A stretch of DNA of 14,617 nucleotides from Enorma sp964624825 (GTDB taxonomy: Bacteria > Actinomycetota > Coriobacteriia > Coriobacteriales > Coriobacteriaceae), in the NCBI GenBank assembly GCA_964624825.1, contig CAZUYD010000039.1, positions 1-14,617 of the forward strand, written 5' to 3'. The translations under genes and the position numbers were made by a program. The notes beneath the pieces were generated by a model. It worked only from the letters and a program-made list of their open reading frames with translations. It ran no database searches and was not told the origin of the DNA. Positions 5,418 to 12,161 of the stretch are shown here, piece after piece (positions within the stretch are counted from its first letter, which is position 1; each line of letters opens with the position of its first letter).

Positions 5418-7620
5418 GATCGCCTTCGGCAACGTGTGCCGTGCCGGCAGGGATTATCTCGTCTACCTGCTCACCCTCACGCTCGCCGTCATGGTGTTCT
5501 ACGCGTTCAACACCATATCCGTTCAGGTCGATATCGCCGGCGTCAACGCGAAAACCGCGGGCACGGGGCAGCTGCTCGGCTCCACCATCAACGGCCTCAC
5601 CATCTTTTTGGCCTTCGTGATGGGCTTCCTCATGGTCTATGCCAACAACTTCATCATGAAGCGCCGAAAGAAGGAGTTCGGTCTCTACCAGGTGCTTGGT
5701 ATGAGTCGAGGGCAGGTGGCGTGCATCATGGCGCTCGAGACGCTCTTCGTGTCTGGCGCCGCGCTCGTGCTCGGGGTCATCATGGGTCTCGGGCTCTCGC
5801 AGATCATGGTCTTCTTCACGGCCTCGGCCTTTAAGACGCAGATCGCGGATTTTCACTTCTTCTTCTCGCTCAGCGCGCTTCTGATCACGCTGGGCTGTCT
5901 CGTGGCGATCTTCCTCGTGACGCTCGTGTTCAATCTGCGGGTAGTTGCCCGAGCGCGGATTATCGACCTCATGAACGCCGGTCGTCGCAGCGAGGAGATT
6001 CGCATGCGGAACCCCTGGGTCGCCGCGGTGATCTTTGCGGTGGGTGCGGCGCTTGTCGGCATCGCGTATGCGCGGCTGCTCAACGACGGCCTCCCATACG
6101 ACGGCCGTGCCGAGAGCATGCAGAAGTTTCTCATCACCACGGGTATCGTGATAGCGGGCACGTTTTTCGTGTTCTTCGGGCTCGCAGGCTTTTTGTTGCG
6201 CGTCTTCCAGGCAGCGCGCGGCCTCTACTGGCGCGGCCTCAACATGGTGACGCTTCGGCAGCTCGCCGCGAAGGTGAACACCGTGAGCTTTTCGATGTCG
6301 GTCATCGCGATGATCCTGTTTCTGGCCATCACGTCCGTGACGACGGGCATGTCGCTCGCAAGCGTGATGAACGAAAGCGTGGAGCGCGGCACGCCGGCGG
6401 ATTATACGCGCGTCATGGTTTACTTCGACGAGGACGCCGTGGCAGAGATGAACGCGCAGGCGGAGGATTACGATGATGCGGGGGAGGACGGCAGCCAACG
6501 CTATGCGGTGGCGACCGAGCCCATCGACCTGCTCGAAGCGAGTGCGCACGACACGGTGGACTACGACACGGACGACGCCCGCCCCTTCGACCTGTCCTCC
6601 ATCGCCGGCGCCTCGGTGCAGGTCGATACCTACAGCTCGACGCCGCGCGGCGGGAGCACGCCGCTGGTCAGCCTGGGCGATCTCTGTGAGGCGGTGGGGA
6701 TGGCGCTACCCGCCGGCATGGAGACCTCGGATTCGAACACGCTCGGGCTTGCTGTTGTGAGCGAGAGCAGCTACAACGAGTACCTGGAGTTTCGCGGACT
6801 TGAGCCGATCAGTTTGGGTGAGAGCGGTTACACCATCGTCTCGGACATGGGCTCCACGATATGCGACATCTACAATGCGGTGCTCGCGGAGGGTGTTGCA
6901 ATCGATGTGGGCGGCTACCGTTTGACTCCTGTGCAGGATGCGGTCAACGAGGATGCGAGCTCCTTTACGAACGCGATGTTCGGCATGAACTCAGGTACCC
7001 TTGTCGTGCCCGATGAGCTCATCGACGAACTCGACTTGCCGCTTTACGAAAGCTATCTGCTTATGGACTACGCCGAAGGCGTCTCGGTCGAAGAGGGCGA
7101 TGCCCTCATAAGCGCGCCGCGCCTCTACGAGGCGATCTTGAACGCAGACGGCGACATCGTGGCCGGTTGGGGTACGGAGGCCACGCGCACCGCGACCTAC
7201 GAGAGCGTTGACAGCATGAACGGCTTCACCAGCTACCTGGCGATCTACATCGGCTTTGTGCTCGTGGTGGCCTGTGCGGCGATTCTCACCATCCAGCAGC
7301 TCTCGGGCGTGGCCGATGCGAGCGGCAGCTATCACACCCTGGCAGAGCTCGGCATCGACACGCGGCAGGTCGAGCACTCTGCGCTCGCGCAGCAGACGAT
7401 CTTCTTCGTGTTTCCGCTCGTGGTGGGCATCGCGCATTCAGCGGTGGCGCTTTCGGTCATCACCGACCTCGTGGAGCTCTTCGGCGGTTTCGACATCGCT
7501 GGTACCGTCGTCTTCACGGGAACCATTTTCCTCGTGGCCTATGGTGGCTACTTCTTCGTGACCTATCTCATGAGCGCAGGCATCATCCGCGATGCCGTGC
7601 GCGCCCGCCGGAGCGTGTAA
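5407..7620 (+). CDS. ABC transporter permease, BceB/FtsX type with large extracytoplasmic domain
   Basis: 737 residues. The start at 5407 follows GGGGAGG by 5 nt and overlaps the ATPase stop. The layout is that of BceB: one helix near residues 16-37 (YLVYLLTLTLAVMVFYAF), helices 2-4 within about 55-180, helices 5-6 within about 200-265, helix 7 near 293-316 (MSVIAMILFLAITSV), an acidic extracytoplasmic domain of about 290 residues (317-604), then helices 8-10 near 606-635, 660-690 and 697-727. Ten helices with the large loop between 7 and 8 is the hallmark of the bacitracin-efflux (BceB) family, which handles peptide antibiotics acting on cell-wall lipids and usually signals to a BceRS two-component system. 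No such system is in this window. The substrate is unknown; a MacB-like role is less likely because MacB has four helices. Confidence 0.92.
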   Translation: MLCKIAFGNVCRAGRDYLVYLLTLTLAVMVFYAFNTISVQVDIAGVNAKTAGTGQLLGSTINGLTIFLAFVMGFLMVYANNFIMKRRKKEFGLYQVLGMSRGQVACIMALETLFVSGAALVLGVIMGLGLSQIMVFFTASAFKTQIADFHFFFSLSALLITLGCLVAIFLVTLVFNLRVVARARIIDLMNAGRRSEEIRMRNPWVAAVIFAVGAALVGIAYARLLNDGLPYDGRAESMQKFLITTGIVIAGTFFVFFGLAGFLLRVFQAARGLYWRGLNMVTLRQLAAKVNTVSFSMSVIAMILFLAITSVTTGMSLASVMNESVERGTPADYTRVMVYFDEDAVAEMNAQAEDYDDAGEDGSQRYAVATEPIDLLEASAHDTVDYDTDDARPFDLSSIAGASVQVDTYSSTPRGGSTPLVSLGDLCEAVGMALPAGMETSDSNTLGLAVVSESSYNEYLEFRGLEPISLGESGYTIVSDMGSTICDIYNAVLAEGVAIDVGGYRLTPVQDAVNEDASSFTNAMFGMNSGTLVVPDELIDELDLPLYESYLLMDYAEGVSVEEGDALISAPRLYEAILNADGDIVAGWGTEATRTATYESVDSMNGFTSYLAIYIGFVLVVACAAILTIQQLSGVADASGSYHTLAELGIDTRQVEHSALAQQTIFFVFPLVVGIAHSAVALSVITDLVELFGGFDIAGTVVFTGTIFLVAYGGYFFVTYLMSAGIIRDAVRARRSV

Positions 7621-7825
7621 GGGTGCCAGCTTGTACAGTTGCGGGTGCGGTGCCTGTCGCAGGATCGGCGCCGACCCGCTGCCGGGTACGGTGCCGAATC
7701 TAGCTCCAAAGCCTGCCGTACGGTCTGCGGGCCGTCGCACTCCGCCGCCGGATGAACCGTGCCCTGCAGGATGATGCCGCGTCTCGCATTCGCCGCGGGG
7801 CAGGTACCGCGCTCGCAGGATCCAT
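7621..7825. other. Convergent intergenic region, no gene
   Basis: About 205 bp between two converging operons. I looked for a bidirectional terminator and found none with a T-run. GTACGG (7686-7691) and CCGTAC (7716-7721) could pair across a long loop, and TCGCAGGATC occurs twice (near 7652 and 7813). None of these is persuasive as a functional element. Confidence 0.4.
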
Positions 7826-9475
7826 CTACGCTTCTAGATAGAAGGTCGTCCGACGGCACGAACGCTGGAAGATAAGCCAGCCGGCTACCAGGCACGCCAG
7901 ACCGATACCCAGATTCCATGCAATCCCCGCCGTCACGCTTACGTTGAGCGAGAGCAGGACGGCCGCAGCTCCTCCCCCGAAGGCGACAACCATGCCGCCG
8001 ATGACGACGATCGACATGGGGAGCCCGCGCTTCACCACCTCGTTGGGGGACGTCCATGTGTAGTTGGGCTTGCGGGCGTCGAGCATGAGGCCAACGTTTA
8101 CCATGAGGAAGAACACGCCGTACCCTGTGAGAAGCACTTCGAGCGCGCCGAGCGCATCGACCTCCCCGAATACGAGCATGCAGAGCGTGCCTAGCGTAAG
8201 CGTTGCGGCGACCGGAACCGCGTTCGACGCAAGCTTGGCGCCCAGGATCGTGCGGGCGCTTAACGGCGCTGTCGCGAAGATCCAAGCGTTCCTTCCTCCG
8301 ATGGAAATGGAGCACGCCGCACTGGGGCACATGATGGCGCAGAAGACGAATACCCAGGGCAAAAGGTTCGCAATGAATCCAGCGACGTGCTGGTATTCCT
8401 CCGGTTCTATCTGAATTCCGTCGACGGCGCCAGATACGATGATCTGCTCGAGCCCGACCACGCTGATGGCGATCGCGATGCCGAGGATGAAGATATAGCC
8501 GATGAGGGTGTTGAAGGCATAGGAGGGGATGCCGAGGAGCGTGCGATACTCATTGAGTACGATAGCCATGAAGGGCGAGGTGATCTTGCCGCTGCGACGG
8601 CGAAGCTCGCCGGAGTTGAGCGCGCGGGTGCGCGCCCGCGCTGTGAGCGCCGCGGTGATGTCGAGGTAGTTTCGCTGCATGATCTCGAGGCCGAGGACGG
8701 GGATGGCGATCGAGGCGATGACGAAGGCGAGCAGCGCCGGCACCGATCCCGCTATGGCTTCTCCCGCCCAGACAGCAGGCGGCCAGCCCATGCTGAGCAT
8801 GTCGCTCATAGCGGAAAGCCCGGTTTCAAGCTGCTCGGCGGCAATCTCACCGCCGCCCGACCCCGCCGTGAACGAGGTTCCATAGACTGCGAAGAAGAGC
8901 GCGCTGAATGCGATGAGCGAGACGATGATGTAGACGATGTTCGCGTGCCGGAAGCGCGAGGCGACTGCGTTCACCCCGAAGGCGAGGAAGGCCGCGAGCG
9001 CGGTGGGGATCGCCGGCGCGAGGGCGGTCGCGATGATCGCACAGACGAGTGCCCAGGCAGAAAACGGCATAGCCATGAAGTAGACAACCCAGAGGGGTAT
9101 CGAGATCACGGCGCCCACGAGGGTTGCGCTTGCATAGAGCGTGGCGACGCGTGCGGCTACCACCACGCGTTGCGAGATGGGCAGCGACATCACGAGGTCG
9201 AAGTCGGCGAGATTGAAGAGGGTGCCGTTCGCCTTGAGAAACGTGAAGGCCACGCCTGCGATGGCACTGGCCGCAACCGCGAAGGCCGGGAGTGCTGCGG
9301 TAAGACCGAAGCTCACGAGCATGAGGCCGAGCGAGAAGACGTAGAACGCGGCGCCGGCGATGAGAGCGGCCAGCGCCAGGGCGACCGCCACGATACCGGC
9401 CCTTTTCCTGCCGGGCGCGAGCGAGTGCATGAGCGCGCGCAGCTGCACGCGCATGAGGATGAGAAAGCTATGCAT
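7826..9475 (-). CDS. ABC transporter polytopic permease (ABC-2-like exporter)
   Basis: 549 residues, very hydrophobic, with about 12 predicted membrane helices (for example near residues 26-50, 107-135, 140-170, 180-200, 240-262, 313-340, 425-447, 465-490 and 498-520). After the second helix pair comes DFDLVMSLPIS (about 91-101), the D..L.SLPI motif typical of large ABC-2-like permeases of the EcsB and related groups. A second copy of the theme, ATAPLSART, follows later, suggesting two related halves. The ATG at 9475 overlaps the ATPase stop by 8 nt (ATGCATAG), with GAGGAG 9 nt upstream, so it is coupled to that gene. The longer frame from 9571 is rejected because it only overlaps the ATPase C-terminus. 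The substrate is unknown; it is longer than EcsB, so I do not assign that symbol. Confidence 0.9.
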   Translation of the reverse strand: MHSFLILMRVQLRALMHSLAPGRKRAGIVAVALALAALIAGAAFYVFSLGLMLVSFGLTAALPAFAVAASAIAGVAFTFLKANGTLFNLADFDLVMSLPISQRVVVAARVATLYASATLVGAVISIPLWVVYFMAMPFSAWALVCAIIATALAPAIPTALAAFLAFGVNAVASRFRHANIVYIIVSLIAFSALFFAVYGTSFTAGSGGGEIAAEQLETGLSAMSDMLSMGWPPAVWAGEAIAGSVPALLAFVIASIAIPVLGLEIMQRNYLDITAALTARARTRALNSGELRRRSGKITSPFMAIVLNEYRTLLGIPSYAFNTLIGYIFILGIAIAISVVGLEQIIVSGAVDGIQIEPEEYQHVAGFIANLLPWVFVFCAIMCPSAACSISIGGRNAWIFATAPLSARTILGAKLASNAVPVAATLTLGTLCMLVFGEVDALGALEVLLTGYGVFFLMVNVGLMLDARKPNYTWTSPNEVVKRGLPMSIVVIGGMVVAFGGGAAAVLLSLNVSVTAGIAWNLGIGLACLVAGWLIFQRSCRRTTFYLEA

Positions 9476-10298
9476 GGTCGTTGTCTCCTCGTGAGCGCAC
9501 GGCGCTTGAGCCGCGTGCCGCATCTGTGCCGGCTGCGCTCCTGTTCGCTGCGTTCGCGCCGCCGTCCGCATCCATGTCGCTCAGCTCCAAGAAGACGTCC
9601 TCGAGCGAAGCGTTGCCGCGCACCTCATCGGTATCGCCCGCCGCGATGAGTTCGCCCCGGCGGATGACGGCGACCTTGTTGCAGAGCTTCTCGACCACTT
9701 CGAGCACGTGCGAGGAGAAGAAGACCGCGTTTTTCCGGGCTGCAAATTCGTGGAGGATGGTCTTGAGCTCGTGCGATGCGAGCGGGTCGAGTCCCACGAA
9801 GGGCTCATCGAGCACGAGTAGCTTCGGCTCGTGCACGAGCGCCCCGATGACCACGAGCTTTTGGCGCATGCCGTGCGAATAGCTGCCGATGGAGTTCGCC
9901 AAGAAGGGGATGAGCTCGAGCCGCTCCGCAAGCGCTTCGATGCGCTGCTGGCGCACGGTGCGCTCCACGCCGAATATGTCTGCGATGAACGTGAGATATT
10001 GGATGCCCGTCATGAACTCGTAGACATCGGGATTGTCGGGCACGTAGGCGATCGCGCGCTTTGCCGCGACGGGATCGGACGCGACGTCGATCCCGTTCAC
10101 GCGGATGCATCCGCCGTCGATGGGATGCACGCCCGCGATGGAGCGGATGAGCGTGGTCTTACCAGCGCCGTTATGACCTATGAAGCCGTAGATGTCGCCA
10201 GCCCCGACGACGAGCGAGAGGTCGTGCACGGCGACCGTGCTGCCATAGCGCTTCTGGTAATGCGAGATTTCGAGAATGGGCTGAGAAGAAGCATCCAT
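9468..10298 (-). CDS. ABC transporter ATP-binding protein, EcsA-like
   Basis: 276 residues. Walker A GHNGAGKTT spans 41-49, Walker B LLVLDEP has D154 and E155, and the H-loop is His187 in FFSSHVLE. The signature is YSHGMRQK at 130-137, and the Q-loop position reads YVPDNPDVYE, so the usual Gln is Asp88. Both variants are normal for the EcsA/YxlF-like drug and stress-export ATPases, which have VPE/VPD-x-P-x-LYE there. About 35 C-terminal residues after ELSDMD are low-complexity Ala, Ser, Arg and Asp. AGGAG lies 7 nt before the ATG at 10298, which rejects the 347-codon frame that would run over the small regulator gene. It overlaps the downstream permease by 8 nt and forms one exporter with it. 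Confidence 0.95.
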   Translation of the reverse strand: MDASSQPILEISHYQKRYGSTVAVHDLSLVVGAGDIYGFIGHNGAGKTTLIRSIAGVHPIDGGCIRVNGIDVASDPVAAKRAIAYVPDNPDVYEFMTGIQYLTFIADIFGVERTVRQQRIEALAERLELIPFLANSIGSYSHGMRQKLVVIGALVHEPKLLVLDEPFVGLDPLASHELKTILHEFAARKNAVFFSSHVLEVVEKLCNKVAVIRRGELIAAGDTDEVRGNASLEDVFLELSDMDADGGANAANRSAAGTDAARGSSAVRSRGDNDHA

Positions 10299-10327
10299 AG
10301 CGCGTCTCCTATGAGTTGCGGGTTGCA

Positions 10328-10349
10328 GCGACCTGCCGCGGCAGGTCGC
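10328..10349. promoter_or_regulatory. Perfect 22-bp palindrome between the RHH gene and the ABC ATPase gene
   Basis: The half-site GCGACCTGCCG is followed immediately by its exact reverse complement. It lies in the 91-bp gap between the ribbon-helix-helix gene and the ABC ATPase gene, 29 nt before the ATPase start codon. It has no T-run on the minus-strand side, so it is not a standard terminator. It could be an operator for the neighbouring ribbon-helix-helix protein or another dimeric regulator, or an RNA hairpin that sets relative expression within the operon. Confidence 0.55.
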
Positions 10350-10389
10350 GTGGGGTGTCTTGGTGCGCAAGCACGCGAGCACCGATGCC

Positions 10390-10578
10390 TTACGAGTCGT
10401 CGTCTGAGAGCCGGTTGGTATCGTTGCGCTGCTTCGGCAGGCGTCCAGCGCGTTTGAGCGCATCGCGCAGTATCCACTCCACTTGGCCGTTTGCGCTGCG
10501 CATCTCGTCATCTGCCCAGCGTTGGACGGCCTCCCAGATCGCGGGATCTATGCGAAGGGGATATTGTTTGCGTGCCAT
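10390..10578 (-). CDS. Arc-like ribbon-helix-helix protein
   Basis: 62 residues. MARKQYPLRIDPAIWEAVQR begins with a basic strand (KQYPLRI, residues 4-10) and a first helix, and SANGQVEWILRDALKRAGR supplies the second helix (about 28-44), the standard Arc/MetJ ribbon-helix-helix layout. The last 18 residues are polar and probably disordered. This form is often annotated as an Arc-family or HicB-like antitoxin protein and, as I recall it, commonly sits next to an SPFH gene in actinobacteria, as here. Such proteins bind DNA as dimers through the basic strand. AGGTG lies 7 nt before the ATG at 10578. There is no adjacent toxin gene, so an antitoxin role is not supported; a regulator of this operon is more likely, by inference. 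Confidence 0.85.
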   Translation of the reverse strand: MARKQYPLRIDPAIWEAVQRWADDEMRSANGQVEWILRDALKRAGRLPKQRNDTNRLSDDDS

Positions 10579-10654
10579 ACTGTTTCACCTGCTGCTCAGC
10601 ATGCTATCCGGGCGGAAATCTTGCGCCGGGCGCTCCATTACCGCCGCGGGGTGT

Positions 10655-10683
10655 TGGCGCTCCTGCCGACGTACGAAGCGCCA
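10655..10683 (-). repeat. Inverted repeat just after the SPFH stop codon
   Basis: TGGCGCT at 10655-10661 is the exact complement of AGCGCCA at 10677-10683, with a 15-nt loop. It begins 6 nt beyond the SPFH stop codon (10690-10692) and before the RHH gene. No T-run follows on the minus strand, so it may be an RNA-stabilising or partially attenuating hairpin rather than a full terminator. Confidence 0.4.
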
Positions 10684-10689
10684 GCAGAA

Positions 10690-11709
10690 TTAATACAGGC
10701 TGCCCGTGTTGATGATGGGCTTCGCCTCGGACTCTCCGCAGAGCACCACCATGAGGTTCGATGCCATCTGCGCCTTGCGTTCCTCGTCGAGCTCGATCTT
10801 GCCGTTCTGGCCGAGTTCGTCAACGGCCATCTCCACCATGGTGACGGCGCCCTCGACGATTTTCTTGCGTGCGGCGATGACAGCCTCTGCCTGCTGGCGG
10901 CGAAGCATCGCCTGGGCGATCTCTGGCGCATACGCGAGGTGGGTGAGGCGTGCGTCGTCCACGGCCACGCCGGCGGGCGCAAGGCGCTGGGCCAGTTCAT
11001 GCTTGAGCGCCGTGGAGACCTCCTCTATGTTCGAGCGCAGCGTGATGGCGTCCATGGAGTCCGAGTTGTCTTCGGCGTGGTCGTATGCGTAGATGCTCGC
11101 GACGTGGCGGAGTGCCGTCTCGGCCTGGGTGGCCACGAACTGCTCGTAATTGTCCACATCTAAGAGCGCCTTCGCCGTGTCGGCCACGCGCCAGACCACC
11201 ACGTGGGCGATCTCGATGGGGTTGCCCATCTTGTCGTTCACTTTCAAAATCTCGCCGTTGAGCGTGCGGGCGCGTACCGAGACCTTGCAGCTTCTGCCCA
11301 ATATGGCCTTTCTGGTCTTCTTGCCAATCGAGGGGTCGCTTTTGCTTATCGCGTCAACGACGTTGCCTTCATCGCCGCTGCCGCCCATCGACCGGCTATA
11401 GAAGGGGTTCGCCCAGCGAAGGCCCTCGTCGCGGACGGTACCCTTGTAGCTGCCGAAGAGAATGCAGACGCGCGCCTGCCCCGGCTGCAAGGTGAAGAAG
11501 CCAGAGATGACGATGCACCAGGCAATGAAGAGGACAATGCTCACGACGATGAGCATGACGGCAAGTGCGGGCGATGTACCGGCGGCATCGGCGTTGAGGT
11601 CAACGAGGCACCCGCAAACAAACAGCGCGATGTCAGCGGCCAGGGTAGCGAGGCAGCCAAACAGCATGCCCCATCCAGATGCAACTCTGATCTTCTTTTC
11701 AACGCTCAT
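10690..11709 (-). CDS. SPFH/band-7 family membrane protein
   Basis: 339 residues. Two membrane helices (about 11-35 and 47-70) anchor it; the SPFH domain follows: FFTLQPGQARVCILFGSYKG, GLRWANPFY, LNGEILKVNDKMGNPIEIAH, VVVWRVADTAKALLDVDNYE and ALRHVASIYAYD. The C-terminal helical part (RRQQAEAVIAARKKIVEGAV) and the ending GQNGKIELDEERKAQMASNL onward are typical of the short bacterial class. An extra segment of about 33 residues (106-138, Gly/Ser/Asp/Lys-rich) lies between NPFY and CKVSVRART, where relatives I can recall join directly. SPFH proteins form ring-like oligomers in membrane microdomains and act as scaffolds or chaperones. AAGGA lies 6 nt before the ATG at 11709. It heads an apparent operon with the RHH gene (111 bp downstream) and the ABC exporter. 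Confidence 0.93.
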   Translation of the reverse strand: MSVEKKIRVASGWGMLFGCLATLAADIALFVCGCLVDLNADAAGTSPALAVMLIVVSIVLFIAWCIVISGFFTLQPGQARVCILFGSYKGTVRDEGLRWANPFYSRSMGGSGDEGNVVDAISKSDPSIGKKTRKAILGRSCKVSVRARTLNGEILKVNDKMGNPIEIAHVVVWRVADTAKALLDVDNYEQFVATQAETALRHVASIYAYDHAEDNSDSMDAITLRSNIEEVSTALKHELAQRLAPAGVAVDDARLTHLAYAPEIAQAMLRRQQAEAVIAARKKIVEGAVTMVEMAVDELGQNGKIELDEERKAQMASNLMVVLCGESEAKPIINTGSLY

Positions 11710-11728
11710 GGATATTCCTTTCGTGATG

Positions 11729-11754
11729 CGCCTGCAACAGCGTGCCGGCAGGCG
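11729..11754 (-). repeat. Leader hairpin upstream of the SPFH gene
   Basis: CGCCTGC at 11729-11735 pairs exactly with GCAGGCG at 11748-11754 around a 12-nt loop. It falls in the predicted 5' leader of the SPFH mRNA, close to the ribosome site. Its role is unknown, and GC-rich DNA makes such pairings fairly common by chance. Confidence 0.3.
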
Positions 11755-11820
11755 GTGCCCCTTTCGGCTTCGGGTGGTGTCAGCTCCCCAGCCGTATGAT
11801 TCCTGTCGTATGGTGGTTTC

Positions 11821-11849
11821 ATTGTGATATCACATTGCAATCATGTCAA
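11821..11849 (-). promoter_or_regulatory. Sigma-70-type promoter for the SPFH operon with overlapping palindrome
   Basis: On the minus strand TTGACA (complement at 11844-11849) is followed by a 17-nt spacer and CACAAT (complement at 11821-11826), a perfect -35 with a fair -10. This would give a leader of about 105 nt before the SPFH start. The perfect palindrome TGTGATATCACA at 11823-11834 overlaps the -10 box, a position where a bound repressor would block transcription. The two half-sites are too close for a CRP/FNR site (2 nt instead of 6). Confidence 0.6.
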
Positions 11850-12161
11850 CCGCCGTTCGCCGATTGCTCACGCCCAGCCGGTGACAGATGCCCTTCGCAC
11901 CGCTTCGGCCGGCACGGCGGCAAACGGCCCCGCGCCGCCGCGTCCGTGCGCCCTCATCAGAAGAAAGATACCGCTGCTGTTGTGGCAAATAACATTGCTT
12001 CGAAAACGTAGCTTTTGGCGTAAATAGCCTATGGTATCCTCTGGTTAAATGAGTTCTCGGTGAGCGGTCGAAGTTGTTCCGCGAGCGTCAAATTCAGCCG
12101 CCCGAGAAATAGGGAAATGCCGGCGACGCCGGCGCGCACGTCCAAGGAGCGTGGTCACACG

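Larger units (their letters stand above)
11710..12161. other. Divergent intergenic region between the SPFH operon and pflB
   Basis: About 450 bp with no gene I can support. It carries the SPFH promoter at 11821-11849 and a leader hairpin. An imperfect 17-bp palindrome is seen at 11978-11994 (TGTTGT, five bases, ATAACA). A GCCGGC pair (12119-12124 and 12128-12133) with a 3-nt gap lies just before the pflB ribosome site. The pflB promoter should lie around 11980-12060, the most AT-rich part, but no clear -35/-10 pair is visible. The frame that extends pflB back to a GTG at 12060 adds 34 residues with no family similarity and no ribosome site. Confidence 0.5.

Noticed and set aside
5368..6549. 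393-codon frame antisense to the ABC permease gene
   Set aside because: Extremely rich in His, Arg, Glu and Asp, as expected when GC-rich membrane-protein codons are read backwards; no ribosome site.
8387..9649. 420-codon plus-strand frame over the minus-strand permease and ATPase
   Set aside because: Composition of Glu, Arg, Gly and Asp typical of a shadow frame; it overlaps two well-supported genes.
10299..10511. N-terminal extension of the EcsA-like ATPase
   Set aside because: It would overlap the ribbon-helix-helix gene and has no similarity to ATPases; a strong ribosome site supports the start at 10298.
10390..10578. Antitoxin of a toxin-antitoxin pair
   Set aside because: The fold fits, but the neighbours are an SPFH protein and an ABC ATPase, not a small toxin.
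12060..12161. 34-residue GTG-started extension of pflB
   Set aside because: No similarity to PflB and no ribosome site; ATG at 12162 gives the normal N-terminus.
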